Source of the DNA: Ramlibacter sp. Leaf400
Lineage (GTDB): Bacteria; Pseudomonadota; Gammaproteobacteria; Burkholderiales; Burkholderiaceae_C
NCBI RefSeq assembly: GCF_001424545.1
Contig: NZ_LMQL01000002.1
Span: forward strand, 63,434-127,433
Direction: 5' to 3'
Length of the DNA stretch: 64,000 nucleotides
Position numbers and translations under genes: made by a program. Positions within the stretch are counted from its first letter, which is position 1. Every line of letters begins with the position of its first letter. The notes under the pieces were generated by a model. That model did not search any database and was not told the DNA's origin. It saw nothing but the letters and a program-made list of their open reading frames with translations. Shown here in pieces: positions 43,090-51,420 of this stretch.

Positions 43090-44607
43090 ATGACGACTTC
43101 CTCCCTTGCGACGCTGGTGCCGGACACGGTGGCCGTGCCGCGCGGCCACTGGATCGGCGGGCGTTCCGTCGCCGAAGGCGGCCCGCCCCTGGCCGTGCTG
43201 CGGCCCTCCGACGGCCGCCCGCACGGCGAGGTGGGCGAGGCCGGCGACGCGGTCGTGGGCGCCGCCGTCGCCGCGGCGCAGCGCGGGCAGGCCGCCTGGG
43301 CCGCGCTGCGGCCGCGCCAGCGCGGTGACCTGATGCGCCGCTGGGCCGACCTGGTGGACCGCGACCGCGAGCGGCTGGCCCGGCTGGAGGCGGTGGTGTC
43401 CTCGCGCGCCGTGCATGAGGCCCTGGCGACCGACGTGCCGGCGGTGGCCGAGTGGCTGCGCTTCTATGGCGAGTACGCCGACAAGCTGGAAGGCACGGTC
43501 ACGGCCAGCGGCGACGACCGCCTGTCGCTGGTGCTGCGCGAGCCCTACGGCGTGGTCGGCGTGATCACGCCCTGGAACTTCCCGCTGTTCCTGGCCACCT
43601 GGAAGCTGGCGCCGGCCATCGCCGCCGGCAATGCGGTGGTGGTCAAGGCGTCCGAACTCACGCCCTGGTCGGTGCACGCGCTGGCCGAACTGGCGGCCGA
43701 GGCCGGGCTGCCGGAGGGCGTGATCAACGTGGTGCACGGCACCGGCCCGGTGACCGGCCGCGCGCTGGTGCGGCACCCCGGCGTGGGCTACGTCACCTTC
43801 ACCGGATCGACGGCGACGAGCGCGCGAATCATGGCCGACGCCGCCGCCGCGGGCATCAAGCCGGTGGCGCTGGAACTGGGCGGCAAGAGTGCGACGCTGG
43901 TCCATGCCGACTGCGGCGACCTCGACGCCGTGGCCGACCACGTCACCTGGGGCATCACCCGCAACGCCGGCCAGCTCTGCTATGCCGGCTCGCGCCTGGT
44001 GGTGGACGAGCGCATCGCCGACGAACTGGTGGACAAGGTCGCCACGCGCATGCGCGCGCTCGTCCCCGGCCCGACCTGGTCGGCGGCGACCACGCTGCCG
44101 CCCATCATCAGCGAGCGCCAGTGGCAGCGCATCGACACGCTGGTGCGACGCACCGTCGAGGAAGGCGCCCGGCTGCAATGCGGCGGCACGCCGCAGCGGC
44201 TGGACGGCGGCTGCTTCTACCCCGGCACCATCCTCGACCACGTGGACACCGGCATGACGGGCTTTCGCGAGGAGATCTTCGGGCCGGTGCTGTGCGTGCA
44301 GCGCTTCACCGATCCGGCGCAGGCGCTCTCGCTGGCCAACCACCCGGTCTACGGGCTGTCGGCCGCGGTGTTCACGCGCGACGTGTCGCGGGCGCTGGAG
44401 GCGGCGCGCGGCCTGAAGGCCGGCACCGTGTGGGTCAACCGCTGGGGCCGCACGCCCGAGATGATGACCAGCCCGTTCGGCGGCTACGGCCAGTCGGGCT
44501 TCGGCAAGGAGTCCGGCCGCGCGGGCATCGACAACTTCCTGCGCAGCAAGTCGGTGTGGATCGACTTCGCGGCGGCCGCCGAGCTGTCGCAGGGAGGCCG
44601 GCGATGA
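43090..44607 (+). CDS. Aldehyde dehydrogenase (NAD(P)-dependent)
   Basis: 505 residues, full-length class of ALDH. Active-site Cys297 (NAGQLCYAG), general base Glu262 (LELGGKS), NAD segment TPWNFPLFLATWKLAPAIAAGN and FTGSTATSARI. Oxidises an aldehyde to the acid in the cytoplasm. It starts 1 bp after the hydratase stop and ends in ATGA overlap with the acyl-CoA synthetase, hinting that the acid formed is activated to a CoA ester. Confidence 0.93.
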   Translation: MTTSSLATLVPDTVAVPRGHWIGGRSVAEGGPPLAVLRPSDGRPHGEVGEAGDAVVGAAVAAAQRGQAAWAALRPRQRGDLMRRWADLVDRDRERLARLEAVVSSRAVHEALATDVPAVAEWLRFYGEYADKLEGTVTASGDDRLSLVLREPYGVVGVITPWNFPLFLATWKLAPAIAAGNAVVVKASELTPWSVHALAELAAEAGLPEGVINVVHGTGPVTGRALVRHPGVGYVTFTGSTATSARIMADAAAAGIKPVALELGGKSATLVHADCGDLDAVADHVTWGITRNAGQLCYAGSRLVVDERIADELVDKVATRMRALVPGPTWSAATTLPPIISERQWQRIDTLVRRTVEEGARLQCGGTPQRLDGGCFYPGTILDHVDTGMTGFREEIFGPVLCVQRFTDPAQALSLANHPVYGLSAAVFTRDVSRALEAARGLKAGTVWVNRWGRTPEMMTSPFGGYGQSGFGKESGRAGIDNFLRSKSVWIDFAAAAELSQGGRR

Positions 44608-46706
44608 GCGCTGCACGCGACTGGGTGCACGCGGCCTTCGAGCCCGCGTCGGTGGCCGTGATCGGCGCCTCGGACAACCCCGAGAAGATCGGCGGCCGGC
44701 CGATCAAGTACATGCTGCGCCACGGCTTCCGGGGCCGCATCCTGCCGGTCAACCCGCAGCGCAGCGAGGTGCAGGGCCTGCCCTGCTGGCCCGACGTGGA
44801 TGCGCTGCCCGAGGTGCCCGAGCTGGTGGTGATCGCCGTGCCCGGCGAGGGCGCGGTCGAGGCGGTCGCCGCCTGCGCGCGGCGCGGGGTGAAGCTGGGC
44901 GTGGTGATCTCCTCGGGCTTCGCCGAGACCGGCGAGGCCGGCCGCGACGCCCAGCAGCGCCTGCTGGCCGCGGCGCGCGCCGGCGGCATGCGGCTGGTGG
45001 GCCCCAACACGCAGGGCACGGTGAACTTCGCCACCGGCGCCATCGCCAGCTTCGCCACCCTGATCGGCGAAGTGCCGCCCGCGCCCGGCGCGGTGGCGAT
45101 CGTCAGCCAGAGCGGCGCGATGAGCGTCGTGCCCTACGCCTTCCTGCGCGCCGAAGGCCTGGGGGTGCGCCATGCGCACGCCACCGGCAACGAATGCGAC
45201 CTGACCGTGGCCGATTTCGCCGAGGCCGTGGCCGGCGACCCCGAGGTGCGGCTGGTGCTGCTCTACCTCGAGTCGGTCCCCGATCCGGCCGCGCTGGCGA
45301 GGGCCGCGCGCCGGGCCGCCGAACGCGGCGTGCCGGTGCTGGCGCTCAAGGCCGGCGTGTCCACGCGCGGGCAGGCCGCGGCCAGCTCGCACACCGGCGC
45401 CATCGCCACCGAGGACAAGGTGCTGGACGCGTTCCTGCGCCAGAACGGCATCCTGCGGGTGCCGGACATGCGCTCGCTGGTGCGCAGTGCCCGCATGTGG
45501 ATCGACGGCGTGCGCCCGACCGGTCGCCGCGTCGCCGCCATCAGCAACTCGGGCGCGTGCTGCGTGATGGCGGCCGACGCCGCCGAGCGCCACGGCCTGG
45601 ACATGCAGCCCTTCCCGCCCGGGGTGCAGCAGGCGCTGGCCGCCGTGCTGCCCGCCTTCGCGAGCGGCGCCAACCCGGTCGACCTGACGGCGGCGCTGCT
45701 GGGCAACAGCGGCCTCTTCGGCCAGGTGCTGCCGCTGCTGGCGCAGGCCGACGTGGCCGACAGCTACTTCATCAGCCTGCCGATGTCCGGCAAGGGCTAC
45801 GACGTGCCGCGCTTCGCGCAGGATGCGCGCGCCTTCGCCCGCGCCACCGGGCGGCCGGTGGCCGTCGCCAGCCCGCTGGCCTCCACGCGGCAGGCTTTCG
45901 AGGACGCGGGCGTGCCCTGCTTCGCCCACGACGAGGATGCGATGGCCGCGCTGGGCGAACTGGCGCGCGGCGAGGCGATCCGGGCCGAGGCCCGGCGCCT
46001 GGCTGCGCTGGACGCCGGACCCGCGGCCACGCCGCCGCTGCCTTCGGGTTCGGGCTTCCTGTCCGAGGCCGACAGCCTGGCGCAGGTCCGCGGATTGGGC
46101 ATCGCCGTCGTGCCGCACCGCCTGTGCGCCACCCGTGACGCGCTGCGGGATGCGCTGCGCGAAATCCCCGGCCCCTGGGCGCTGAAGATCTGCTCGGCCG
46201 CCATCCCCCACAAGACCGAGTTCGGCCTGGTGCGCCTGGGCGTGGCGAGCGAGGCGGCGGCGCTGGATGCCTTCGACACGCTGGTGGACCGCTGCGCCGC
46301 GCTCGGCAAGCCCTGCGACGGCGTGCTCGTTGCCAGCATGCTGCGCGGCCGCCGCGAGCTGGTGCTGGGTGCGCGCTGGGACGATCGCTTCGGCGCCGTC
46401 GTCATGGCGGGCGACGGCGGCACCTACGTGGAGGCCATGCCGGACGTGGCCACCGTGGTCTGGCCATTCGACGCCGCCCACCTGCGCGAGCGGCTGGACA
46501 CGCTGCGCATCGCGCCGCTGTGGCGCGGCGTGCGCGGCGAGCCCGGCCTGCCCGCCAACGCGCTGGCACGGGCCGGCGAGGCGCTGGGCCGCTGGGTGCA
46601 CGCGCAGCGCGGCCGGGTCTCCTCGGTCGACCTCAATCCGCTGGTGGCCGCGCCGGACGGTACATTGGTGGCGCTGGATGCGCTGGTGGAACTGGCGCCC
46701 CGCTGA
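44604..46706 (+). CDS. NDP-forming acyl-CoA synthetase (acetate-CoA ligase family)
   Basis: 700 residues with fused alpha and beta parts: CoA-binding domain (about 12-140; FEPASVAVIGASDNPEKIG), two ligase-CoA domains (about 150-460) with the SHTGAI motif whose His263 is the expected phosphohistidine, and ATP-grasp domain (about 480-695; LKICSAAIPHKTEFGLVRLG). Forms an acyl-CoA from acid, CoA and ATP with ADP + Pi release. Overlaps the ALDH stop by four bases. Confidence 0.92.
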   Translation: MSAARDWVHAAFEPASVAVIGASDNPEKIGGRPIKYMLRHGFRGRILPVNPQRSEVQGLPCWPDVDALPEVPELVVIAVPGEGAVEAVAACARRGVKLGVVISSGFAETGEAGRDAQQRLLAAARAGGMRLVGPNTQGTVNFATGAIASFATLIGEVPPAPGAVAIVSQSGAMSVVPYAFLRAEGLGVRHAHATGNECDLTVADFAEAVAGDPEVRLVLLYLESVPDPAALARAARRAAERGVPVLALKAGVSTRGQAAASSHTGAIATEDKVLDAFLRQNGILRVPDMRSLVRSARMWIDGVRPTGRRVAAISNSGACCVMAADAAERHGLDMQPFPPGVQQALAAVLPAFASGANPVDLTAALLGNSGLFGQVLPLLAQADVADSYFISLPMSGKGYDVPRFAQDARAFARATGRPVAVASPLASTRQAFEDAGVPCFAHDEDAMAALGELARGEAIRAEARRLAALDAGPAATPPLPSGSGFLSEADSLAQVRGLGIAVVPHRLCATRDALRDALREIPGPWALKICSAAIPHKTEFGLVRLGVASEAAALDAFDTLVDRCAALGKPCDGVLVASMLRGRRELVLGARWDDRFGAVVMAGDGGTYVEAMPDVATVVWPFDAAHLRERLDTLRIAPLWRGVRGEPGLPANALARAGEALGRWVHAQRGRVSSVDLNPLVAAPDGTLVALDALVELAPR

Positions 46707-46717
46707 CGAGGACCTGC

Positions 46718-47638
46718 ATGGCCAAGGCACGAGCAGCGCTGCACGCGCAAGACGAGGGATCGCACGACGAGGACGCGGACGGCGCGGCGCATGGGCCCGC
46801 CGGCGAGGCGTCCGGCCGCGAGCGCCATTTCATCAACGGCCTGGCCAAGGGGCTGGCCGTGATCCAGGCCTTCAACGACGAGGCGCGGGCGCTGACCCTG
46901 GCCGAGGCCGCGGCGCGCACCGGCCTCACGCGCGCCGCCGCCCGCCGCATCCTCATGACCCTGGAAGACCTGGGCTTCGCGGCGCGCCACGGCGAGCGCC
47001 ACTTCGTGCTGACGCCCAAGGTGCTCTCGCTGGGCTACGCCTACCTCACCTCGATGCCGCTGTGGACCTTCGCCGAGCCGGTGCTGGAAAGCCTCGTGGA
47101 GGAGCTGGGCGAGACCTGCAGCATCGCCGTGCTGGACGGCACCGAGCTGGTGTACGTGCTGCGCATCCCCGTGCACCGCATCCTCACGCAGGGCGTCACG
47201 ATCGGCTCGCGCCTGCCGCTGCACTGCCACTCGGCCGGGCGCATCCTGCTGTCGGGCCTGACGACGGTGCAGCTGGAGGCCTACTTCCAGCGCGCCACCC
47301 TGCGCAGCTACACGCCCCGCACGCTGACCGATCCCGCGCGCCTGCGCCGCGCCGTCACCGAAGCGGGTCGCAAGGGCTACGCCTGGGTGCAGGGCGAGAT
47401 GGAGGAGTCGATCAGCGGCCTGTCTGTGCCCATCTTCCAGCCGGACGGCCATGTGCTGGCGGCCCTCAACGTCAGCCTGAACCGCAAGAACGCGAGCGAG
47501 GCGGCGGCCGTGCGCAACCTGCTGCCCAAGCTGCGCCGCGCGGCCGAGCGGCTGCACGCCTCGCTGGCGGTGCGCGGGTCGCCCCGGCGGGTGGTGCGTA
47601 TGGGCCAGGTGCAGCGGCCGGCGGGACGCGGCGCATGA
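46718..47638 (+). CDS. IclR-family regulator, PcaR/PobR-like
   Basis: 306 residues. Acidic N-terminal extension (about 1-32), winged helix starting HFINGLAKGLAVIQAFND as in PcaR/PcaU/PobR, and IclR effector domain (VLDGTELVYVLRIPVHRI, HCHSAGRILLSGL). These regulators usually activate protocatechuate or 4-hydroxybenzoate genes with the aromatic as ligand. It lies inside the operon after an 11-bp gap; candidate operators at 37786 and 37867 suggest autoregulation. ATG 46718 has GAGGA. Confidence 0.9.
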   Translation: MAKARAALHAQDEGSHDEDADGAAHGPAGEASGRERHFINGLAKGLAVIQAFNDEARALTLAEAAARTGLTRAAARRILMTLEDLGFAARHGERHFVLTPKVLSLGYAYLTSMPLWTFAEPVLESLVEELGETCSIAVLDGTELVYVLRIPVHRILTQGVTIGSRLPLHCHSAGRILLSGLTTVQLEAYFQRATLRSYTPRTLTDPARLRRAVTEAGRKGYAWVQGEMEESISGLSVPIFQPDGHVLAALNVSLNRKNASEAAAVRNLLPKLRRAAERLHASLAVRGSPRRVVRMGQVQRPAGRGA

Positions 47639-48690
47639 GCGCACTCCAGCCTTTGCGGCACGGCCGCATCGCCCTTCGCAACCGCATCGCGGTGGCGGCC
47701 ATGTCCCGCATGCAGGGCGGCGAGGACGGCGCCCCCTCGCCCGATGCCGCGGCCTACTACGCGCGCTACGCGCAGGGTGGCGCCGGGCTGGTGCTGACCG
47801 AAGCGCTGTTCACCGACGAGGCCGGCGCGCGGGCCTACCACCGCCAGCCGGGGCTGTCGCGCGACGAGCACGTGGCGCCCTGGCGCGCCGTCACGCAGGC
47901 GGTGCACGGGCACGGCGCCCTGGTGTTCGCGCAGCTGCAGCACGGCGGCCGCCTGGCCGAGCCCGGCCTCAACCGGCTTCACCTGGCGGCCAGCGACGGG
48001 GCGGCCGCCGGAACCACCTGGCAGACCGGCCGGCCGAACGCGCCGGCCCGCGCCGCCACGACCGCCGAGCTCGACGAAATCGCCGAAGGCTTCGCGCAGG
48101 CCGCGCGGCGCGCCTGCGAGGCCGGCTTCGATGGGGTGGAGCTGCACGGCGCGCGCGGCTACCTGCTGGACGACTTCCTCAGCGCCTCGACCAACCGCCG
48201 GCAGGACGACTGGGGCGGCGACCTCGCGCGCCGCCTCGCGTTCCCGCTGCGCGTGCTGCGCGCCGTTCGCGCGGCAGTCGGCTCGCTGCCGGTGGGCTAC
48301 AACCTGTCGCTCTACAAGATGGACGACGCGGCCTACCAGCCGCCCGGCGGCGCCGACGAGGTGGCGGCCATCGCGCGCGCCCTGGCCGGGGCCGGCGCCG
48401 ACGTGCTGCACGTGACCACGCGCCGCCTGCTGCGCGACGAGCCCTGGGGCGAACCGCTGGCCGCCACCGTTCGGCGCGCGGCGCCGGGCGTGCTGCTGCT
48501 GGGCAACGGCGGCCTGAAGTCGCTGGCCGATTGCGACGAGGCCCTGGCGCGCACCGGCTGCGACGCGGTGTCACTGGCTCGGCCCTTCCTGGCCAACCCC
48601 GACTGGCTGGCGCGCTGCCGGCAAGGCGAGCCGTTGCGCGCGTACGCGCCGGGGATGGAGCGCGAGCCGCTGCTGGCGCCGCCGGCGTAG
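47635..48690 (+). CDS. Old-yellow-enzyme family NADH:flavin oxidoreductase
   Basis: 351 residues, FMN-dependent TIM barrel. HGARGYLLDDFLSASTNRRQDDWGG is the family hallmark; LGNGGLKSLADCDEAL forms the phosphate site. Reduces activated C=C bonds such as enones or enoyl esters using NAD(P)H. Without the C-terminal FeS domain of dienoyl-CoA reductases. It starts in ATGA overlap with the IclR gene and is the last gene of the operon; convergent with a TctC gene after 10 bp. Confidence 0.9.
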   Translation: MSALQPLRHGRIALRNRIAVAAMSRMQGGEDGAPSPDAAAYYARYAQGGAGLVLTEALFTDEAGARAYHRQPGLSRDEHVAPWRAVTQAVHGHGALVFAQLQHGGRLAEPGLNRLHLAASDGAAAGTTWQTGRPNAPARAATTAELDEIAEGFAQAARRACEAGFDGVELHGARGYLLDDFLSASTNRRQDDWGGDLARRLAFPLRVLRAVRAAVGSLPVGYNLSLYKMDDAAYQPPGGADEVAAIARALAGAGADVLHVTTRRLLRDEPWGEPLAATVRRAAPGVLLLGNGGLKSLADCDEALARTGCDAVSLARPFLANPDWLARCRQGEPLRAYAPGMEREPLLAPPA

Positions 48691-48700
48691 CCGCCCCGGC

Positions 48701-49669
48701 TCAGTCCACCTGCGCCCCCGCCCGCTTCACCAGCTCGCCCCACTTGTCCAGCTCGGCCTTGTTGAAGGCCACGAGTTCGTCCGGGCGCAGCGGCCGCTGC
48801 TCCACGCCCTGCTCCTGCAGCTTGGCCGAGGCATCCGAGAGCGCGGACGCCGAAGCGCGGCGCAGCCGCTCGAGCAGGGCCGGCGGCGTGGCGGCCGGCG
48901 CGTAGAGCATGAACCAGGCGACCAGGTCGAAGTCGGCCAGGCCCTGCTCCATCAGCGTGGGCACGTCGGCCGCGGCCGCGCTCCGCCTGGCGCCGCTGGC
49001 CCCGAGCGCGCGCAGCTTGCCCGCGCGGATCTGCGGGTTGACGGCGGCGGGGTGGTAGAACATGAAGTCGACCTGCCGCCCCATCACGGACGTCAGCGCC
49101 ATGCCGCCTTCCTTGTAGGGCACGTGGACCATCCGGCCGCCCAGCCGCTGTGCGAGCATCTCGCCGGCAAGGTGCCCCGAGGTGCCGTTGCCGGCGGAAG
49201 CGAAGGTGAGGCCCTCCGGGCGCGCCGCCAGCGCCGCCAGGTCGCGCAGCGACTTCGCGGGCGAGTCGGCGGCCACCACCAGCAGCGTGGGCGTGAAGCC
49301 CACCAGCGCCAGCGGCGCGAAATCCTTCAGCGGGTCGTACGGCAGCTTGCGGAACAGCGAGGCGTTGATCGCATGCGTGCCCACCGTGCCCATCACGAGC
49401 GTGCGGCCGTCCGGCGCCGCCTTGGCCACCAGGTCGCTGCCGGTGGAGCCGCCGGCGCCGGCCCGGTTCTCGACCATGATGGCCTGCTGCAGCGCGCGCC
49501 CCAGGCCTTCGGCCACCACGCGGCTGACGATGTCGGTCGTGGTGCCCGCGCCGAACGGCACGATGAGGCGGACGGTGCCCTCCTGCGCCCGCGCCGGCAG
49601 CGCCAGGCCCGCGGGCAGCGCCGCCGCGGCGGCCAGCAGCGCACGGCGGGAGATCGCAGGCGCGTTCAT
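48701..49669 (-). CDS. TctC/Bug-family receptor at the end of the minus-strand operon
   Basis: 322 residues, Tat-like signal (AISRRALLAAAAALPAGLALPARAQ). Bug fold with VRLIVPFGAGTTTDIVSRVVAEGL and HVPYKEGGMALTSVMGRQVDFMF. Orphan receptor; the operon also has a complete ABC importer, so it holds two uptake systems for probably related substrates. ATG 49669 overlaps the MetE-like stop. Confidence 0.92.
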   Translation of the reverse strand: MNAPAISRRALLAAAAALPAGLALPARAQEGTVRLIVPFGAGTTTDIVSRVVAEGLGRALQQAIMVENRAGAGGSTGSDLVAKAAPDGRTLVMGTVGTHAINASLFRKLPYDPLKDFAPLALVGFTPTLLVVAADSPAKSLRDLAALAARPEGLTFASAGNGTSGHLAGEMLAQRLGGRMVHVPYKEGGMALTSVMGRQVDFMFYHPAAVNPQIRAGKLRALGASGARRSAAAADVPTLMEQGLADFDLVAWFMLYAPAATPPALLERLRRASASALSDASAKLQEQGVEQRPLRPDELVAFNKAELDKWGELVKRAGAQVD

Positions 49670-50697
49670 TGGGCGACCCCGTGCTCGCGCCGCAAGATGC
49701 GCGCGGCCTCCACCATGGACCGCAGCTTGCCCTGCGCCACCTCGCGCGGCAGGTACTTCATGCCGCAGTCGGGCGCCAGGATCACCTGCTCGGGCGCGAT
49801 GTGCTTCAACGCCTTGCGGATGCGATCGGCCACCACTTCCGGCGTCTCGACGTTCATGTCCGACAGGTCGATGCAGCCCACCAGCACCTGCTTGCCGCCC
49901 AGCTGCTCCAGCACGGTGGTGTCCAGGTGGCTCTGCGCCGTCTCGATCGACACCTGCTTGCAGCGGCAGCCGGCCAGCTCGGGCAGGAAGGAGTAGCCGC
50001 TCGGCCGCTCGTGGATGATGGCCGCGTAGCCGAAGCAGATGTGCACGCAGGTCGTGCCCTGCACGCCTTCGAGCGCGCGGTTGAGCGCGTCCAGCCCGTA
50101 CTGGCGCGCCTTCTCCGGCCGCGCCTGCATGTAGGGCTCGTCGATCTGCACGATGTCGGCGCCGGCCGCGAACAGGTCCTTGATCTCGGCGTTGACGGCC
50201 GCCGCGTAATCGGCGGCGGCCTCTTCCTCGGAGGTGTAGAAGTCGTTTTGCGCCTGCTGCAGCATGGTGAACGGACCGGGCACGGTGATCTTGGTCTTGC
50301 GGGTGGTGTGGCGCTTGAGGAACTTCAGGTCCTCCACCTCCACCGCGTGCTTGCGGCGGATCCTGCCGACGATGCGCGGCACCGGGTTCGGGTGGCCCGA
50401 GCGGTCCAGCGCCGAGCCGGGGTTGTCCAGGTCCACGCCTTCGAGCGCGGTGGCGAAGCGGTTGGAGTAGCTCTCGCGGCGGATCTCGCCGTCCGACACG
50501 ATGTCCAGGCCGGCCTCTTCCTGGAAGCGGATGGCCAGCAGCGTCGCGTCGTCCTGCGCCTGCGCGAGGTAGGGCTCGGGAAGCCGCCACAATTCGCGCG
50601 CCCGCACGCGCGGCGGGAAGCGCCCGGCCAGCCTGGCGCGGTCGATCAGCCACTCCGGTTGCGGGTAGCTGCCGACGATGGTGGTGGGGAACAGCAT
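49666..50697 (-). CDS. MetE C-terminal-domain-like methyltransferase
   Basis: 343 residues, equal to the C-terminal catalytic half of cobalamin-independent methionine synthase (about 750 residues); the N-terminal half is absent. Zinc ligands match MetE: His219 and Cys221 (VHICFGY), Glu252 (SIETAQ) and Cys311 (PDCGMKY). Such MetE-core proteins transfer methyl groups to thiols from corrinoids or other donors, and some act in catabolic demethylation. It lies between livF and a TctC gene in a catabolic operon, with an 18-bp gap, suggesting removal of a methyl group from the substrate rather than methionine synthesis (inference). Confidence 0.85.
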   Translation of the reverse strand: MLFPTTIVGSYPQPEWLIDRARLAGRFPPRVRARELWRLPEPYLAQAQDDATLLAIRFQEEAGLDIVSDGEIRRESYSNRFATALEGVDLDNPGSALDRSGHPNPVPRIVGRIRRKHAVEVEDLKFLKRHTTRKTKITVPGPFTMLQQAQNDFYTSEEEAAADYAAAVNAEIKDLFAAGADIVQIDEPYMQARPEKARQYGLDALNRALEGVQGTTCVHICFGYAAIIHERPSGYSFLPELAGCRCKQVSIETAQSHLDTTVLEQLGGKQVLVGCIDLSDMNVETPEVVADRIRKALKHIAPEQVILAPDCGMKYLPREVAQGKLRSMVEAARILRREHGVAQ

Positions 50698-50715
50698 GCT
50701 CGGTTTCTCCTTTGC

Positions 50716-51420
50716 TCAGACACCCAGGTACGCCTGCCGGATCTCCGGCCGCTTCATCAGTTCGTCGGGCTCGCCCTCGGCCACGATGCGGCCCAGCTCC
50801 AGCACGCAGGCGCGGTGCGAGACCTTCATCGCCATCGAGACGTTCTGCTCGACCAGCACGATGGTGATGCCGCCGGCGCTCACCTTGCGGATGGCGTCGA
50901 ACATGTCGCCCACGACCAGCGGCGACAGGCCCAGCGAGGGCTCGTCCAGCAGCAGCAGGCGCGGCCGCGCCATCAGCGCCCGGCCGATCGCCACCATCTG
51001 CTGCTGGCCGCCGGACAGCTCGCCGGCCGCGCTGGACAGCTTGGCCTTGAGCGCCGGGAAGAGCTGCAGCACCTCGTCCAGCGTCTGGCGCCGCCGTGCC
51101 TTGGCGGCCGGCAGGAAGCTGCCCACGTCGAGGTTCTCCGCCACCGTCATGCCGGAGAAGAGCCGCCGCCCCTCGGGCACGAGCGCGATGCCGGCCTCGC
51201 AGAAGCGGTGCGGCGCCAGCCGCGTGATGTCGCGCCCCTCGATGGCGATGCGGCCCGACACCGGGCGCAGGATGCCGGCCAGCGTGTTGACCAGCGTGGT
51301 CTTGCCGGCGCCGTTGGGTCCCACCACGCAGAGCAGCTCGCCCTGCGCCACCTTCATCGAGACGTCCCACAACGCGTGCGCCTGGCCGTAGGCCACCGTG
51401 AGCTGCTCCAGTTCAAGCAT
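50716..51420 (-). CDS. livF: LivF-type branched-chain/aromatic ABC transporter ATPase
   Basis: 234 residues. Walker A GPNGAGKTTL (about 35-44), signature LSGGQQQM, Walker B LLLLDEPS. Energises the LivH/LivM permease in the inner membrane. It overlaps the 3' end of the livM-livG gene by eight bases. In Burkholderiales such HAAT systems often import aromatic acids rather than amino acids, which suits the intradiol dioxygenase in the same operon. Confidence 0.94.
   Translation of the reverse strand: MLELEQLTVAYGQAHALWDVSMKVAQGELLCVVGPNGAGKTTLVNTLAGILRPVSGRIAIEGRDITRLAPHRFCEAGIALVPEGRRLFSGMTVAENLDVGSFLPAAKARRRQTLDEVLQLFPALKAKLSSAAGELSGGQQQMVAIGRALMARPRLLLLDEPSLGLSPLVVGDMFDAIRKVSAGGITIVLVEQNVSMAMKVSHRACVLELGRIVAEGEPDELMKRPEIRQAYLGV

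Noticed and set aside
49666-50697. MetE-like gene as a truncated pseudogene
   Set aside because: The frame is intact, zinc ligands are complete and 343 residues is the normal size of MetE-core proteins.
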